From the NCBI RefSeq assembly GCF_001598695.1, contig NZ_BCZK01000001.1, forward strand, positions 620,001 to 684,000: a stretch of 64,000 bases of DNA, given 5' to 3'. This document shows positions 1 through 10,473 of this stretch, piece by piece; position 1 is the first letter of the stretch, and every line of letters begins with the position of its first letter. The position numbers and the translations under genes are program-made. The notes under the pieces were generated by a model that saw only the letters and a program-made list of their open reading frames with translations, made no database searches and was not told the origin of the DNA. The DNA comes from Klebsiella oxytoca NBRC 105695 (GTDB lineage Bacteria > Pseudomonadota > Gammaproteobacteria > Enterobacterales > Enterobacteriaceae).

Positions 1-2
1 TT

Positions 3-305
3 GGCGCAGTGCTGGTCGTTGTGGGCGCAGTAATGACGTATGTTTCGGGCGGGACGGCTTCTCCACTGGCTGCAAGCCTTATGACCAGCGGCGCAGCCAT
101 GATGCTGGGCGGCGTCGTCCAGATGCTTTCCCCTCAGCCCGGAGGTCTAGCCCGCAGAGAATCCCCTGAGAATAAAGCCAGCTATGCCTTTGGCGGTGTA
201 ACAAATACCGCCTCACAGGGTTATCCCGTTGGTTTGCTTTATGGTCAGCGGCGAATTGGCGGCGCGATTATTTCCGCCGGAATTTATGTCGAAGACCAGC
301 AATAG
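3..305 (+). CDS. Phage tail assembly protein I, C-terminal part (5' end outside window)
   Basis: The reading frame is open from the window edge and stops at 303-305, so only the C-terminal ~100 residues are present. It starts in a hydrophobic Gly/Ala/Val-rich stretch and continues with the residues AYAFGGVTN-like (here SYAFGGVTNTASQG) and YGQRRIGG, the usual end of lambda-type tail assembly protein I. In lambdoid siphophages this protein is needed for tail-tip assembly and is encoded between the K-type (NlpC/P60) protein and J. Its position directly before a J homologue fits that order. Family assignment is by recognition of sequence and context. Confidence 0.75.
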   Translation, partial: GAVLVVVGAVMTYVSGGTASPLAASLMTSGAAMMLGGVVQMLSPQPGGLARRESPENKASYAFGGVTNTASQGYPVGLLYGQRRIGGAIISAGIYVEDQQ

Positions 306-336
306 ATGTTTCAGTAAATAACACCCTCCAGTACAG

Positions 337-360
337 GCCACCTTGCGGTGGCTTTTTTTA
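337..360 (+). terminator. Hairpin plus T-run between tail genes I and J
   Basis: GCCACC-TTGC-GGTGGC is followed directly by seven T. It has the form of a Rho-independent terminator and ends 10 bases before the ATG of gene J. Late phage transcription in lambdoid phages is normally antiterminated, so it may be silent during lytic growth. Confidence 0.7.
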
Positions 361-370
361 TGGGCGTAAT

Positions 371-3300
371 ATGGCAAATAACATAATCAAAGGGCGCAAA
401 GGTGGCAGCTCAAGCCAGCGCACGCCGACAGAACAGCCGGATGATTTACAGTCCGTAGCAAAAGCCAAAATTCTCATCGCGCTGGGCGAGGGTGAATTTG
501 CAGGTGAGTTAACGGGCAAGGATATTTATCTCGATGGTACCCCGCTATTAAATGCCGACGGGTCAGAGAACTTTTCCGGCGTGGCCTGGGAATTTCGTCC
601 CGGAACACAGGCCCAAAAATATATTCAGGGTATTCCGGGCACTGAAAATGAAATCAGCGTCGGAACAGAAATATCCAGTGAAACCGCCTGGAGCCATACG
701 TTTACCAATACCCAGCTTTCCGCCGTTCGCGTCCGCCTGAAATGGCCATCCCTGATGAAACAGGAAGACGACGGGGACGTAGTGGGAAATACAGTTAAAT
801 ACGCCATTGATTTACAGACCGATGGCGGTGCCTGGCAGACCGTGCTGGAAACGGCGGTGACCGGGAAAACCACGTCCGGCTATGAGCGCAGCCACCGCAT
901 CGACCTGCCGCAGGCAGGGAGTACCTGGACTTTGCGACTGCGGAAAGTCTCGCCGGACGCCAACAGCGTCAAAATCGGCGATGTGATGACGCTGCAGAGC
1001 TACACAGAGGTAATCGACGCGAAGCTGCGCTATCCGCATACCGCGCTGCTCTATATCGAGTTCGACTCCAGCCAGTTTAATGGTTCCATCCCGCAAATTT
1101 CCTGTGAGCCACGCGGGCGCGTGATCCGCGTTCCGGATAACTATAATCCAGAAACCCGTGAGTATACCGGCACCTGGACAGGTGGCTTTAAGTGGGCATG
1201 GACGGATAACCCGGCATGGATTTATTACGATATCGTTGTTTCAGACCGGTTTGGCCTCGGCAACCGCCTGACCAGCGCCAATATTTCTAAATGGACGTTG
1301 TACCAGATCGCACAGTACTGCGATCAGCTGGTTCCGGATGGTAAGGGCGGCGACGGCATGGAGCCTCGCTATCTCTGTAACGTTTACGTGCAGGAACGCA
1401 ATGATGCCTACACCGTGCTGCGTGACTTTGCGGCTATTTTCCGGGGAATGACCTGCTGGAGCGGTGAGCAGATTGTTGTGCAGGCGGATATGCCGCGCGA
1501 TGTTGATTTCAACTATACGCGGGCGAATATCATTGGTAAACCGCGCTATTCGAGCAGCACCAGCAAGGCTCGCTACACCAACGCGCTCGTCTCCTGGTCC
1601 GACCCGGCGAACGCGTATGCTGATGCGATGGAACCGGCGTTCGTCCCGGAGCTGGTTTCCCGCTACAGCTTTAACCAGCTCGAAGTGACGGCCATTGGGT
1701 GTACCCGGCAGAGCGAAGCCCACAGGAAAGGGCTGTGGGGCATTCTGACCAACAACAAAGACCGAATGGTTGAGATTGATGTGGGGCTGGACGGTAAAAT
1801 CCCGCAGCCGGGCTACATCATTGGACTGGCTGATGAACTTCTGGCCGGACGCGTGAACGGCGGGCGTATCAGCGCAGTTAATGGACGGGTGATTACCCTT
1901 GACCGGGATACTGATGCAAAAGCTGGTGACCGGCTGCAGCTGAACCTGCCGTCAGGCATATCTCAGGCCCGGACGATCCAGTCAGTTAACGGTCGCCGAC
2001 AGGTCACGGTTACGACGGCGTACAGTGAGACGCCGGAGGTGGAATGTGTCTGGGTGATTGAATCTGACGATCTGTATGTTCAGCAGTACCGCGTTATCGG
2101 GGTCAAGGACAACAACAACGCCACGTATACAATCACCGGCGTGGCCCACGACCCGGATAAATTCCCGCGTATCGATACCGGCGCGATCATCGACCAGCGC
2201 CCGATAAGCGTTATCCCTCCAGGGAGTCAGCAGCCGCCGGAAAGCATCGTTATCAGCTCGTATTCTGTGGTGAATCAGGGCATCAGCGTCGAAACGATGC
2301 AGGTGCACTGGAATGCGGTGAAAGATGCGATTTCGTATGAAGCGCAGTGGCGACGTAATGACGGTAACTGGATTAACGTGCCGCGCAGCTCGACCACCTC
2401 GTTCGAGGTCAGCGGCATTTACGCCGGTCGTTATCTGGCCCGTGTCCGGGCGATCAACGCTGCAGAGGTCTCCAGCGGCTGGGCATATTCAGAAGAGAAA
2501 ACGCTGACCGGAAAAATCGGTTTGCCGTCGGCACCGCTGGCGCTGACCACCACTTCCCTGCTGCATGGCGTGCAGCTGAACTGGGCGTTCCCGGAGGGGA
2601 GTGGCGATACGCAGAAAACCGAGCTGCAGTACAGTCCTAATCCCAACGGCAACGGGGCGATGGCGCTGTCTGATGTGGCGTATCCGGGTAAAACGTATCA
2701 GCAGTTGGGCCTGCAGATTGCGGCGATGTTCTGGTACCGCGCGCGGATCGTTGACCGTATCGGCAATGAAAGTCCGTGGACGGCCTGGGTGCAGGGGATG
2801 GCCAGCGACGATATCGGTGAGTATTACGATAAGCTGACTGATGCGATCAAGGACACGGACGCCTGGCAGGAAGTCCAGCGGGATATTGAGGAGACTCATA
2901 AGGAGCTGCTGGACACCGCCGATGCTATTCGTGAAGAAGTCACGCAGCAGGTTGACGGGCAGATAGAGTCCGTCAACAAGACGATAACGGAGAATATCAA
3001 CAGCGTAAATCAGACGCTCAGTGACAATATCACGGCAGTCAACAAGAGCATCACCGATGCCGTGAGCGAGATTAATGCCTCCGTTGACCAGCAGATCGCT
3101 GACGTTAACAAAACCCTGACCGAGGGGGATGCTGCGTTAAAATCCCAGCTGCAGGCGGTTGAAAACAGTCTGAAACAGTCCATCGCCCAGGCGAATACAG
3201 GCTGGGACAAAGCGGTAAAACAGGAAACTGCCGACCGCATTGCGGACGTCAACGCGAAGGCGGCGCAGGCGGCAGACCAGCTGCTGAATGAAAAAAACGA

Positions 3301-6300
3301 GCGCGTGGCCGCCATTAATAATCTGCAGACGATTATTCAGGACGGCGACGAGTCACTGGCCCGTCAGATTTCTGAAATTTCCGCCGGTAGCGGGCAGCAG
3401 TTTGATTCGTTCAGTATCTGGTACTTCGATAAAGACAATGAGGGGTGGACCGAGGACGATGCCGGTCAGGTGCCGATGCAAATCACGGACGACGGCTGGC
3501 TGAAAGCACTGAACAGCACCGCCTCCTGCCGTTCGCCCAACGGGCAAACTATTCCGGCTTCCTCCTATCGCACCGTCATGCTGCGTATTAAACGCGTGGG
3601 TAATCCGGCATGGAAAGGGCGGCTTTACTGGATTGGTACAGAGGAAACCGGCTGGAGTGATGCCCGCTCGGTGAATATCGCGGAGCAGGAGTTTGACGGC
3701 GATGGTATCAGCGTGGTGGCCATCTCCGATGTGAACTGGAATGCATCCGGTACGGTCCGCCGCTTTCGCCTGGATCTGGCTCAGGGGCAGAATGCCGACA
3801 ACCATTTCCTGATCCACTGGATATCGGTCGGGCGTCCGGCACCGGCGGCCAGTACTGCGGCGCTGCGTAATGAGGAGATGGCGCGGACGCAGGCAGATGA
3901 AGCGGAAGCGCTGAAGCGCTCCACGCTGGCGGCACAGATAAGGGGAACGACGGAAAGTAACAGCCTGGCGGATCTGCGTTCCGGCCTGCTGTATCAGGAG
4001 ATGAGTGCCCGTATCACTGCTGATAAAGCAGAGGTGACAGCCCGGGAATCGCTGCAGACGCAGTTCAACGAGAATAAATCCTCGGTCGCGGAGGAGCTGA
4101 GTTCCCTGTCGACCGCACAAAGCGCACAGGCCAGCAAAATCAGCGGGCTGGAAACCAGTCTGGGTAAAAAAGCCGATGCAACCGCGCTGCAGTCCCTCAC
4201 GCAAAAGGTTGAACAGCAGGGCACCACGTTAACCAGCCAGGGGAATTCGCTGACCTCGCTGTCTAACCGCGTCGGTAAAACAGAGTCGGGCGTGGCCGCA
4301 AACAGCAACGCCATCACGGGCCTGCAGTCCAGCGTCAGCCAGCAGGATAAAACGCTGACCAGCCAGGGCAGCGCGATCGCTAAACTGCAGAACGACCTGA
4401 CGACAACCAATTCAAACGTCAGTACAAAGGCCGATGCGAGCGCGGTCACGGCGTTAACCAACCGGGTATCCGCGACGGAAGGCAACCTGACCACACAGTC
4501 TGGCCAGCTGACGATGCTGAAAAACACCCTGGCTGAAGGGAGCCTGATTAGTAACGGCGGCATGGATGTGGATCTGTCGTTCTGGGAGAACTCCGGTACC
4601 GGCTCGGCATTCACGTATGATGCAGGTGAAAAAGCGCTGAGAACGACAACCGGCTCTGTTCGGGTTGCCAACGTGACGCGTATCCCCGCTGAGGCCGGGC
4701 TGACGCTTACCGTCTCATTTGAGTACAAAACATCGGAAACGATGAACAGCGTATCGTCTGATACCGTTGGTGTGATAACTGATTTGGGCAATCCTGTCGC
4801 CTGGCTATCCTCAGAATCCCCGTGGCTGAGTGGCGTGACGACCAGCTGGCAGACGAAAACCGTGGAGCTGACCATTCCGGCAGACTTTACCGGGAATTAT
4901 GTCTATCTGCGGTTTGCCGCCGGGGGCTGGGCACCGTCAAACAGTGCGCGTCTGTATATCCGTAAAGTCGACGTTTTTTCGTCGACCGGGGTGTCGAAGA
5001 AGGCAAATGCCTCTGCCGTGACTGACCTGACCAGTCGCGTTGACTCAGCGGAAGGGAAGCTGGCCAGCCATAGCCAGGCAATCACAAAGCTGCAGAATGA
5101 CCTGACCACCACGAACTCGAATGTGAGTAAAAAGGCGGATCAGAGCGCGCTGACGTCACTGACCGGGCGAGTGGAGAAGACGGAAAGTGGTCTGACTGCA
5201 GCGAACAGCAATATCACTTCCCTCAACAGCTCAATTAGCGCCGCAAAAGCAGCCGGGGATGACTATATACCTAACCCGGCATTTGATCCTTCTTACGACC
5301 GCATGGGGTATGACGTCGTATCATCCGGCGCTGCTGGCGTGCCCGGGGATTGCCCGTTTGCGTACGTGGTTCGTCTGGCAGGCCGCGATCATGTCCCAAA
5401 AATAAACAACATTGCTGTCACACCGGGTGATGTCTTCGAGATGTCGGCCCTGGTAGCCTGCGGCGCCGGTCAGGCCGATTTTAATCTCTATATCGCCAGC
5501 GGCACCTCTGCGACAGAAGGGGTTAAAGCGAGGCTTTCTGGCGGTAATACGAAAACCACGGCGGCCTGGAAGCGCGCAACATGGCGCTTTACGGTGCCGT
5601 CCGACACGAATTTCCTGCGCCCCTTCCTGCAGGTTAACCAGAGTTCACCCTTTGGTACGGTCTGGTATGCAGCAGACTGGCATCTGCGCAACGTCACCGC
5701 AGCGAACCGCGCACAGAAAACCGCCGATGCCACCGCGTCAGCAGTGGATACCCTGACCACGAAAGTCACCCAGCAGGGCGATACGTTGTCCAGCATCGGG
5801 AGCCGGACGACGGCGCTGGAAAACGGGCTGAAGACGACAAACAGCACCGTCAGCCAGAAGGCGGACGCGAGCGCTGTTCAGACCCTGCAGAACACGGTGA
5901 CGCAGCAGGGCAAAGACATTACGGCGGCGAACAGCGCGATAACGAAGCTGACCAGCGACCTGTCGACGACGAATGCCAATGTCAACAAAAAGGCGGATGC
6001 GAGTGCGCTGCAGACGCTGCAAAACACCGTGGCGGAGCAGGGCAAAACGCTGACAAGCCAGGGCAGCAGCCTGACGCAGCTGAGTAACAGCCTCAATGAA
6101 GCTGTTGCTGATGCGGATGCCTCCCGGGCGATACCCGGCAACCTGATTTCCAACGGGTCATTCGAGCGCGGCCAGGCTGCGTTTACTGGCTGGCAGTCAG
6201 CGACGTCAGTCATAACGGCATTGTCACCGTACAACGGCACCCGAATCCTCAAGGTGGTGCCGGGCAGTAACGTGGTCTCGCTGCTTCAGAAGATTTCGTT

Positions 6301-9300
6301 CATAAAGGATCGCACCTACAAAATAGGTGTGTTCACGCGTGTTTCAGGTGGCACGACAATGCCGTCAGGCGCTGCCGGAAATAACAAGCTGCGTATTGGT
6401 GAATCCGGCGGACCACTGAAAGAGGTGCAGTTCAATCCCGCGACGCTGCCGACAGGCTCTGTCTGGCAGGAAATTTCTGGCACATGGAAGGCGACGAAAA
6501 CGGCAGTCCTTGACGTCTCCATTATGGTACTGCTGGCGACGGGTGAGCAGTATTTTGATGATTTCTATCTTATTGACGTGACTGATGAGACCAGTATTGC
6601 GGCCAGCGCCACTGCCATCAGTAATCTGACCAACCGGGTAACGAGCGCGGAAGGGAAGCTGGAGAGTCAGAGCAGCAGCATCACGAAACTCACGAACGAT
6701 CTGGCCACGACGAATGCCACAGTTAACAAAAAGGCGGACGCGAGTGCGCTGCAGTCGCTGCAGAACACCGTGACAGAACAGGGCAAAACCCTGAGCAGCC
6801 AGGGCAGCAGCATCACCAGCCTGCAGAACGGGCTGACGACCGCGAACCAGAACATCGCGAAGAAGGCCGATGCGTCAGCCGTCACCTCGTTAAGTAACCG
6901 GGTTACCGAAGCCGAAGGGAAACTGACAAGCCAGAGTAACAGCATCACGCAACTTCAGGCATCGCTGATATCCGGCAGTCTGATAGCTAACGGGGGGATG
7001 GAATCGGACCTTTCGCTATGGGTGGATTCCGGCACCGGCTCCGCGTTTACGTATGATGCCGGGGAAAAGGCGCTGAGAACGACGACAGGCTCCATTCGTG
7101 TAGCCAACCAGACCCGCATTCCGGTTGAGCCAGATACGAAATTAACCGTTACGTTTGAATTTAAATCCTCAGAGGCGATGTCGAATATATCCTCTGACTC
7201 CGTTGGGGTTATTTCTGACCTGAATAACCCCACCAGCTGGGTGGTATCCAGTACATCATGGTTAAAAGGGATAACGACCAGCTGGCAGACGAAAACCGTG
7301 GAGCTGACCATTCCAGCAGATTTTACTGATAATTTCGTCTATCTGCGGTTTGCAGCGGGCGGCTGGGCGCCTTCCACCAGTGCACGACTTTTTATCCGTC
7401 ATGTAGTTGTGTTTTCATCAAATGGCGTGGCGGGTAAAGCCGACGCCAGTGTCGTGAATGATTTATCGTCAAAGGTTACTGAGCAGGGCAAGACGCTGGC
7501 CAGCCAGAGCCAGGCGATCACAAAGCTGCAGAATGACCTGTCGGGCACCAACGCGAACGTGACGAAGAAAGCCGACGCCACTGCCTTAAACGCGTTATCT
7601 AATCGGGTAACGCAGACGGAAAAGGATATCAGCAGCCAGGCTGACAGCATTACCAGCCTGAACAGCTCGCTGAATATTAATGCCCGTAAAGGCTCAAACC
7701 CGTGGCTGGACGGAACGTTTGAATCCTACGACGCAAACCACAACCTGGGTGGGTCAGCGCGAGTGGTCACCGGGGTCAGTTACTCGGGCGGCAAATGTAT
7801 GCGCGTTTCGCGCGCACAGAACACGACAGGCAACAGCGATGATTTAATCGGCTCACGCCTTGCCATTCGCGATACGGCAGTATTCAGGGTTGAATTCTGG
7901 GCGATGATGCCTTCCGGAGAAAACCCGTCCAGCGGCTGGGTCACTGTCGTCGGTCTCAACGTCCAGAATGATGCGGGTGCGAACTCATGGCTGGGGGCAG
8001 CGAATGTCAGCGAATCAGCGCTGGCCGGTCGTGACAAATGGGTTAAATTTTCCGGCTATGCAAAAGCCACAGCGAAAGGCGCGACGCGCGCAGTGGTCTG
8101 GATCTCCACGCGCGGAGCGAACGGCAGCAATACGCCAGGCTATAACCTGTATATCGACGACCTGGTTATCACCGATGTCACCGATGCTTACAATGCGCAG
8201 GGCACAGCAGACGCGGCGGCCTCTGCGGTTGACTCCCTGACCACGAAAGTCACCCAGCAGGGCGATACGTTGTCCAGCATCGGGAGCCGGACGACGGCGC
8301 TGGAAAACGGGCTGAAGACGACAAACAGCACAGTCAGCCAAAAGGCGGACGCGAGTGCCGTTCAGACCCTGCAGAACACGGTGACGCAGCAGGGTAAAGA
8401 CATTACGGCGGCGAACAGCGCGATAACGAAGCTGACCAGCGACCTGTCGACGACGAATGCCAGTGTCAACAAAAAGGCGGATGCGAGTGCGCTGCAGTCG
8501 CTGCAGAACACCGTGACAGAACAGGGCAAAACCCTGAGCAGCCAGGGCAGCAGCGTTACGTCCCTGAATAACAGCATTGTGGCCACCCAGCAGGATGCGG
8601 ACGCGGCAAAATCAATGCCCGGCAACATGCTGGCGAACAACTCGTTCGAACGCGGTTTTGACGGCTGGAGTAACTCCGGCTGGAGCACGCTGGCAGCGCA
8701 GAACCCGAAGTCCGGCAAATACATCATTCAGGCCACGAAGACATCCAGCGGCTCAACGGCCTGTGACCAGGTGGTGAAGCTGACGGGTGGCCAGACGTAC
8801 CGCGTGGGTGCCTGGGTGCGCAGGTCTGCCGATATGGCCATCAGCAATGCCAGCAATACCAAAATCAGCATCCGCAATAGCTCAGGGCCGCTGAAAGATA
8901 TTACGATCCCGGCCAGCGTCGGTACTGCATGGACTTATATCAGCGGCGACTATAAGCCGACGGCAGACGCAGAGCTGATCATCTCTCTGCGCTCCAGCCT
9001 GTCTGCTGGTTATCTGTATCTGGACGATGCATTCTGCATCGATGTCAGCGATGAGGTGGCCAATACCGTCAACGCTGCAGCCATCAGTTCGCTGACAACG
9101 CGCGTGACCAGCGCAGAGGGGAAAATTACCTCGCAGGGGCAGCAGCTCACCAGCCTGCAGAACAGCCTCGGAAATAAAGCGGATGCCAGCGCGGTCAGTT
9201 CGCTGACGACGCGGGTCACGAAGGCTGAAGATAAAATCGAATCAACAGCCAGCAGCCTGACCAGCCTGAACAGTACCGTCGGTACGTTATCCTCGACCGT

Positions 9301-10165
9301 ACAGGCCCAGGGTCAGACGCTGGCGGATACAAACGGCAAGGTCAACTCGATGTACTCCATCAAAGTTGAAACAAATAACGGGAAGAAGGTAGGCGCCGGG
9401 ATCGTGCTGGGCAGCGATGGTTCCACAAGCGACATGATCCTCTATGCCGACCGTTTCTCGCTGTTTAACCGCAACAGCAAGACTGCTGTGCCGGTGATGA
9501 TTGCTGAAGGAAACGAGCTGTACATTGATACCGCCCGGATTAAGAACGGTTCGATCCAGAACGCCAAGATTGGCGATATTCAGTCAAACAACTACGTTGG
9601 GGGCAGTGAGGGCTGGCGAATCACTAAATCGGGAGCCAGCGAATTTAATAATGTTGTCGTGCGTGGGGAAGTTCATGCAAACAGCGGAAAGTTCACGGGT
9701 CATATTGAAGCAACCAGTGGTACGTTCAAGGGCAAGCTGGAGGCGCAGGAATTTATCGGGGATATTGCTATTGCCCGTCGCTACGATGATATGGCATTTC
9801 GTCGTAACAACAGGGTGCGCCGTAATATTTACTATCAGAATCGTGGTTATGGAATGACCGTTGTTCTTTGCTGTACGTTGCTAATGGAGTCGCCGGGTAT
9901 TGATAGAAAATATGGCTACACGGTGGATGTTGTGTTTAATGTAGGAGGGCAGCAGGTCACTCGAAAATACCAAATGATGGGTGATAACGGATTTACAGGG
10001 ACCATTGCACAGGAATTTCGATTTGCAGCTAACCTCAACGCGGACAATAACAAAGTGAGTTGCTTTGTTGAGGCCCATGGAAATGACGCCAATTTTGACT
10101 ATAGCTGCAGGGTGGAGAACATCACAGCAATGGCATTCCGGACCAGTAGTAGCAGCTTCAGCTAA
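371..10165 (+). CDS. J: Giant modular phage host-specificity (tail tip) protein J
   Basis: This is the central tail-tip/fibre protein of a lambda-like siphophage; lambda J is about 1130 aa, this one is 3264 aa. Residues 1-610 are the conserved J body (hub-like, start MANNIIKGRKGG). Two fibronectin-III-like domains follow (about 617-715 and 716-815), then a long coiled coil (about 817-1005). From there seven beta-sandwich modules alternate with coiled coils: A 1007-1159, B1 1390-1540, C 1629-1777, D1 1922-2075, B2 2202-2355, E 2441-2609, D2 2750-2900. B1/B2 are close copies and D1/D2 related; several open with an LISNGxFE-like motif typical of CBM4/9-type carbohydrate-binding folds. The coils carry 13 copies of a KADASA-type motif. 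A DUF1983-like tip segment lies at about 2994-3134, then a unique 130-residue C-terminus, the likely receptor-binding end. No separate tail fibre, tailspike or chaperone gene follows. Sugar binding is inference. Confidence 0.93.
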   Translation: MANNIIKGRKGGSSSQRTPTEQPDDLQSVAKAKILIALGEGEFAGELTGKDIYLDGTPLLNADGSENFSGVAWEFRPGTQAQKYIQGIPGTENEISVGTEISSETAWSHTFTNTQLSAVRVRLKWPSLMKQEDDGDVVGNTVKYAIDLQTDGGAWQTVLETAVTGKTTSGYERSHRIDLPQAGSTWTLRLRKVSPDANSVKIGDVMTLQSYTEVIDAKLRYPHTALLYIEFDSSQFNGSIPQISCEPRGRVIRVPDNYNPETREYTGTWTGGFKWAWTDNPAWIYYDIVVSDRFGLGNRLTSANISKWTLYQIAQYCDQLVPDGKGGDGMEPRYLCNVYVQERNDAYTVLRDFAAIFRGMTCWSGEQIVVQADMPRDVDFNYTRANIIGKPRYSSSTSKARYTNALVSWSDPANAYADAMEPAFVPELVSRYSFNQLEVTAIGCTRQSEAHRKGLWGILTNNKDRMVEIDVGLDGKIPQPGYIIGLADELLAGRVNGGRISAVNGRVITLDRDTDAKAGDRLQLNLPSGISQARTIQSVNGRRQVTVTTAYSETPEVECVWVIESDDLYVQQYRVIGVKDNNNATYTITGVAHDPDKFPRIDTGAIIDQRPISVIPPGSQQPPESIVISSYSVVNQGISVETMQVHWNAVKDAISYEAQWRRNDGNWINVPRSSTTSFEVSGIYAGRYLARVRAINAAEVSSGWAYSEEKTLTGKIGLPSAPLALTTTSLLHGVQLNWAFPEGSGDTQKTELQYSPNPNGNGAMALSDVAYPGKTYQQLGLQIAAMFWYRARIVDRIGNESPWTAWVQGMASDDIGEYYDKLTDAIKDTDAWQEVQRDIEETHKELLDTADAIREEVTQQVDGQIESVNKTITENINSVNQTLSDNITAVNKSITDAVSEINASVDQQIADVNKTLTEGDAALKSQLQAVENSLKQSIAQANTGWDKAVKQETADRIADVNAKAAQAADQLLNEKNERVAAINNLQTIIQDGDESLARQISEISAGSGQQFDSFSIWYFDKDNEGWTEDDAGQVPMQITDDGWLKALNSTASCRSPNGQTIPASSYRTVMLRIKRVGNPAWKGRLYWIGTEETGWSDARSVNIAEQEFDGDGISVVAISDVNWNASGTVRRFRLDLAQGQNADNHFLIHWISVGRPAPAASTAALRNEEMARTQADEAEALKRSTLAAQIRGTTESNSLADLRSGLLYQEMSARITADKAEVTARESLQTQFNENKSSVAEELSSLSTAQSAQASKISGLETSLGKKADATALQSLTQKVEQQGTTLTSQGNSLTSLSNRVGKTESGVAANSNAITGLQSSVSQQDKTLTSQGSAIAKLQNDLTTTNSNVSTKADASAVTALTNRVSATEGNLTTQSGQLTMLKNTLAEGSLISNGGMDVDLSFWENSGTGSAFTYDAGEKALRTTTGSVRVANVTRIPAEAGLTLTVSFEYKTSETMNSVSSDTVGVITDLGNPVAWLSSESPWLSGVTTSWQTKTVELTIPADFTGNYVYLRFAAGGWAPSNSARLYIRKVDVFSSTGVSKKANASAVTDLTSRVDSAEGKLASHSQAITKLQNDLTTTNSNVSKKADQSALTSLTGRVEKTESGLTAANSNITSLNSSISAAKAAGDDYIPNPAFDPSYDRMGYDVVSSGAAGVPGDCPFAYVVRLAGRDHVPKINNIAVTPGDVFEMSALVACGAGQADFNLYIASGTSATEGVKARLSGGNTKTTAAWKRATWRFTVPSDTNFLRPFLQVNQSSPFGTVWYAADWHLRNVTAANRAQKTADATASAVDTLTTKVTQQGDTLSSIGSRTTALENGLKTTNSTVSQKADASAVQTLQNTVTQQGKDITAANSAITKLTSDLSTTNANVNKKADASALQTLQNTVAEQGKTLTSQGSSLTQLSNSLNEAVADADASRAIPGNLISNGSFERGQAAFTGWQSATSVITALSPYNGTRILKVVPGSNVVSLLQKISFIKDRTYKIGVFTRVSGGTTMPSGAAGNNKLRIGESGGPLKEVQFNPATLPTGSVWQEISGTWKATKTAVLDVSIMVLLATGEQYFDDFYLIDVTDETSIAASATAISNLTNRVTSAEGKLESQSSSITKLTNDLATTNATVNKKADASALQSLQNTVTEQGKTLSSQGSSITSLQNGLTTANQNIAKKADASAVTSLSNRVTEAEGKLTSQSNSITQLQASLISGSLIANGGMESDLSLWVDSGTGSAFTYDAGEKALRTTTGSIRVANQTRIPVEPDTKLTVTFEFKSSEAMSNISSDSVGVISDLNNPTSWVVSSTSWLKGITTSWQTKTVELTIPADFTDNFVYLRFAAGGWAPSTSARLFIRHVVVFSSNGVAGKADASVVNDLSSKVTEQGKTLASQSQAITKLQNDLSGTNANVTKKADATALNALSNRVTQTEKDISSQADSITSLNSSLNINARKGSNPWLDGTFESYDANHNLGGSARVVTGVSYSGGKCMRVSRAQNTTGNSDDLIGSRLAIRDTAVFRVEFWAMMPSGENPSSGWVTVVGLNVQNDAGANSWLGAANVSESALAGRDKWVKFSGYAKATAKGATRAVVWISTRGANGSNTPGYNLYIDDLVITDVTDAYNAQGTADAAASAVDSLTTKVTQQGDTLSSIGSRTTALENGLKTTNSTVSQKADASAVQTLQNTVTQQGKDITAANSAITKLTSDLSTTNASVNKKADASALQSLQNTVTEQGKTLSSQGSSVTSLNNSIVATQQDADAAKSMPGNMLANNSFERGFDGWSNSGWSTLAAQNPKSGKYIIQATKTSSGSTACDQVVKLTGGQTYRVGAWVRRSADMAISNASNTKISIRNSSGPLKDITIPASVGTAWTYISGDYKPTADAELIISLRSSLSAGYLYLDDAFCIDVSDEVANTVNAAAISSLTTRVTSAEGKITSQGQQLTSLQNSLGNKADASAVSSLTTRVTKAEDKIESTASSLTSLNSTVGTLSSTVQAQGQTLADTNGKVNSMYSIKVETNNGKKVGAGIVLGSDGSTSDMILYADRFSLFNRNSKTAVPVMIAEGNELYIDTARIKNGSIQNAKIGDIQSNNYVGGSEGWRITKSGASEFNNVVVRGEVHANSGKFTGHIEATSGTFKGKLEAQEFIGDIAIARRYDDMAFRRNNRVRRNIYYQNRGYGMTVVLCCTLLMESPGIDRKYGYTVDVVFNVGGQQVTRKYQMMGDNGFTGTIAQEFRFAANLNADNNKVSCFVEAHGNDANFDYSCRVENITAMAFRTSSSSFS
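5757..5976 (+). repeat. Long in-frame repeat in gene J, copy 1
   Basis: The stretch encoding TTKVTQQGDTLSSIGSRT through DLSTTNA is repeated almost base for base at 8241-8460. The offset is 2484 bases, which is 828 codons, so recombination between copies keeps the frame. Confidence 0.85.
8241..8460 (+). repeat. Long in-frame repeat in gene J, copy 2
   Basis: Second copy of the stretch at 5757-5976, with only scattered base changes visible. A further near-identical segment (coding ALQSLQNTVTEQGKTLSSQG) is shared by about 6731-6812 and 8474-8556. Confidence 0.85.
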
Positions 10166-10473
10166 TACGAAAAGAGGCCATACGGCCCCTTCTCATGTTT
10201 CTTTGCATCGGTATTGTTGGGTCATTTATAAAAATCCTCCTGCTGGTTAAGGTTGCTCTCCTGCGAACCGTATGCAAAAGCCTGCTGGTTAGCAATTTGC
10301 TATTGAGGCAGTGTCATGACTGAAAATTTTTATCCTCGCACTGTTCGCAAAACCATCAATCGGTTAAGTCATTAAAACCTTTTAAGACTATCCACAATCA
10401 TTACATCAATACCTTACAGCAATAACGAAAATTGATAGGTAAAACCTATATTGATATGTCGCTGAGTTGAAAT

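Noticed and set aside
3353-4875. Long minus-strand ORFs (283 and 293 codons) inside gene J
   Set aside because: Antisense shadows of the GC-rich, repetitive J coding strand; no start signals or motifs.
10316-10372. 18-codon ORF with a fair ribosome site between J and umuD
   Set aside because: Too short, no similarity that I recognise and no control element linked to it; likely chance.
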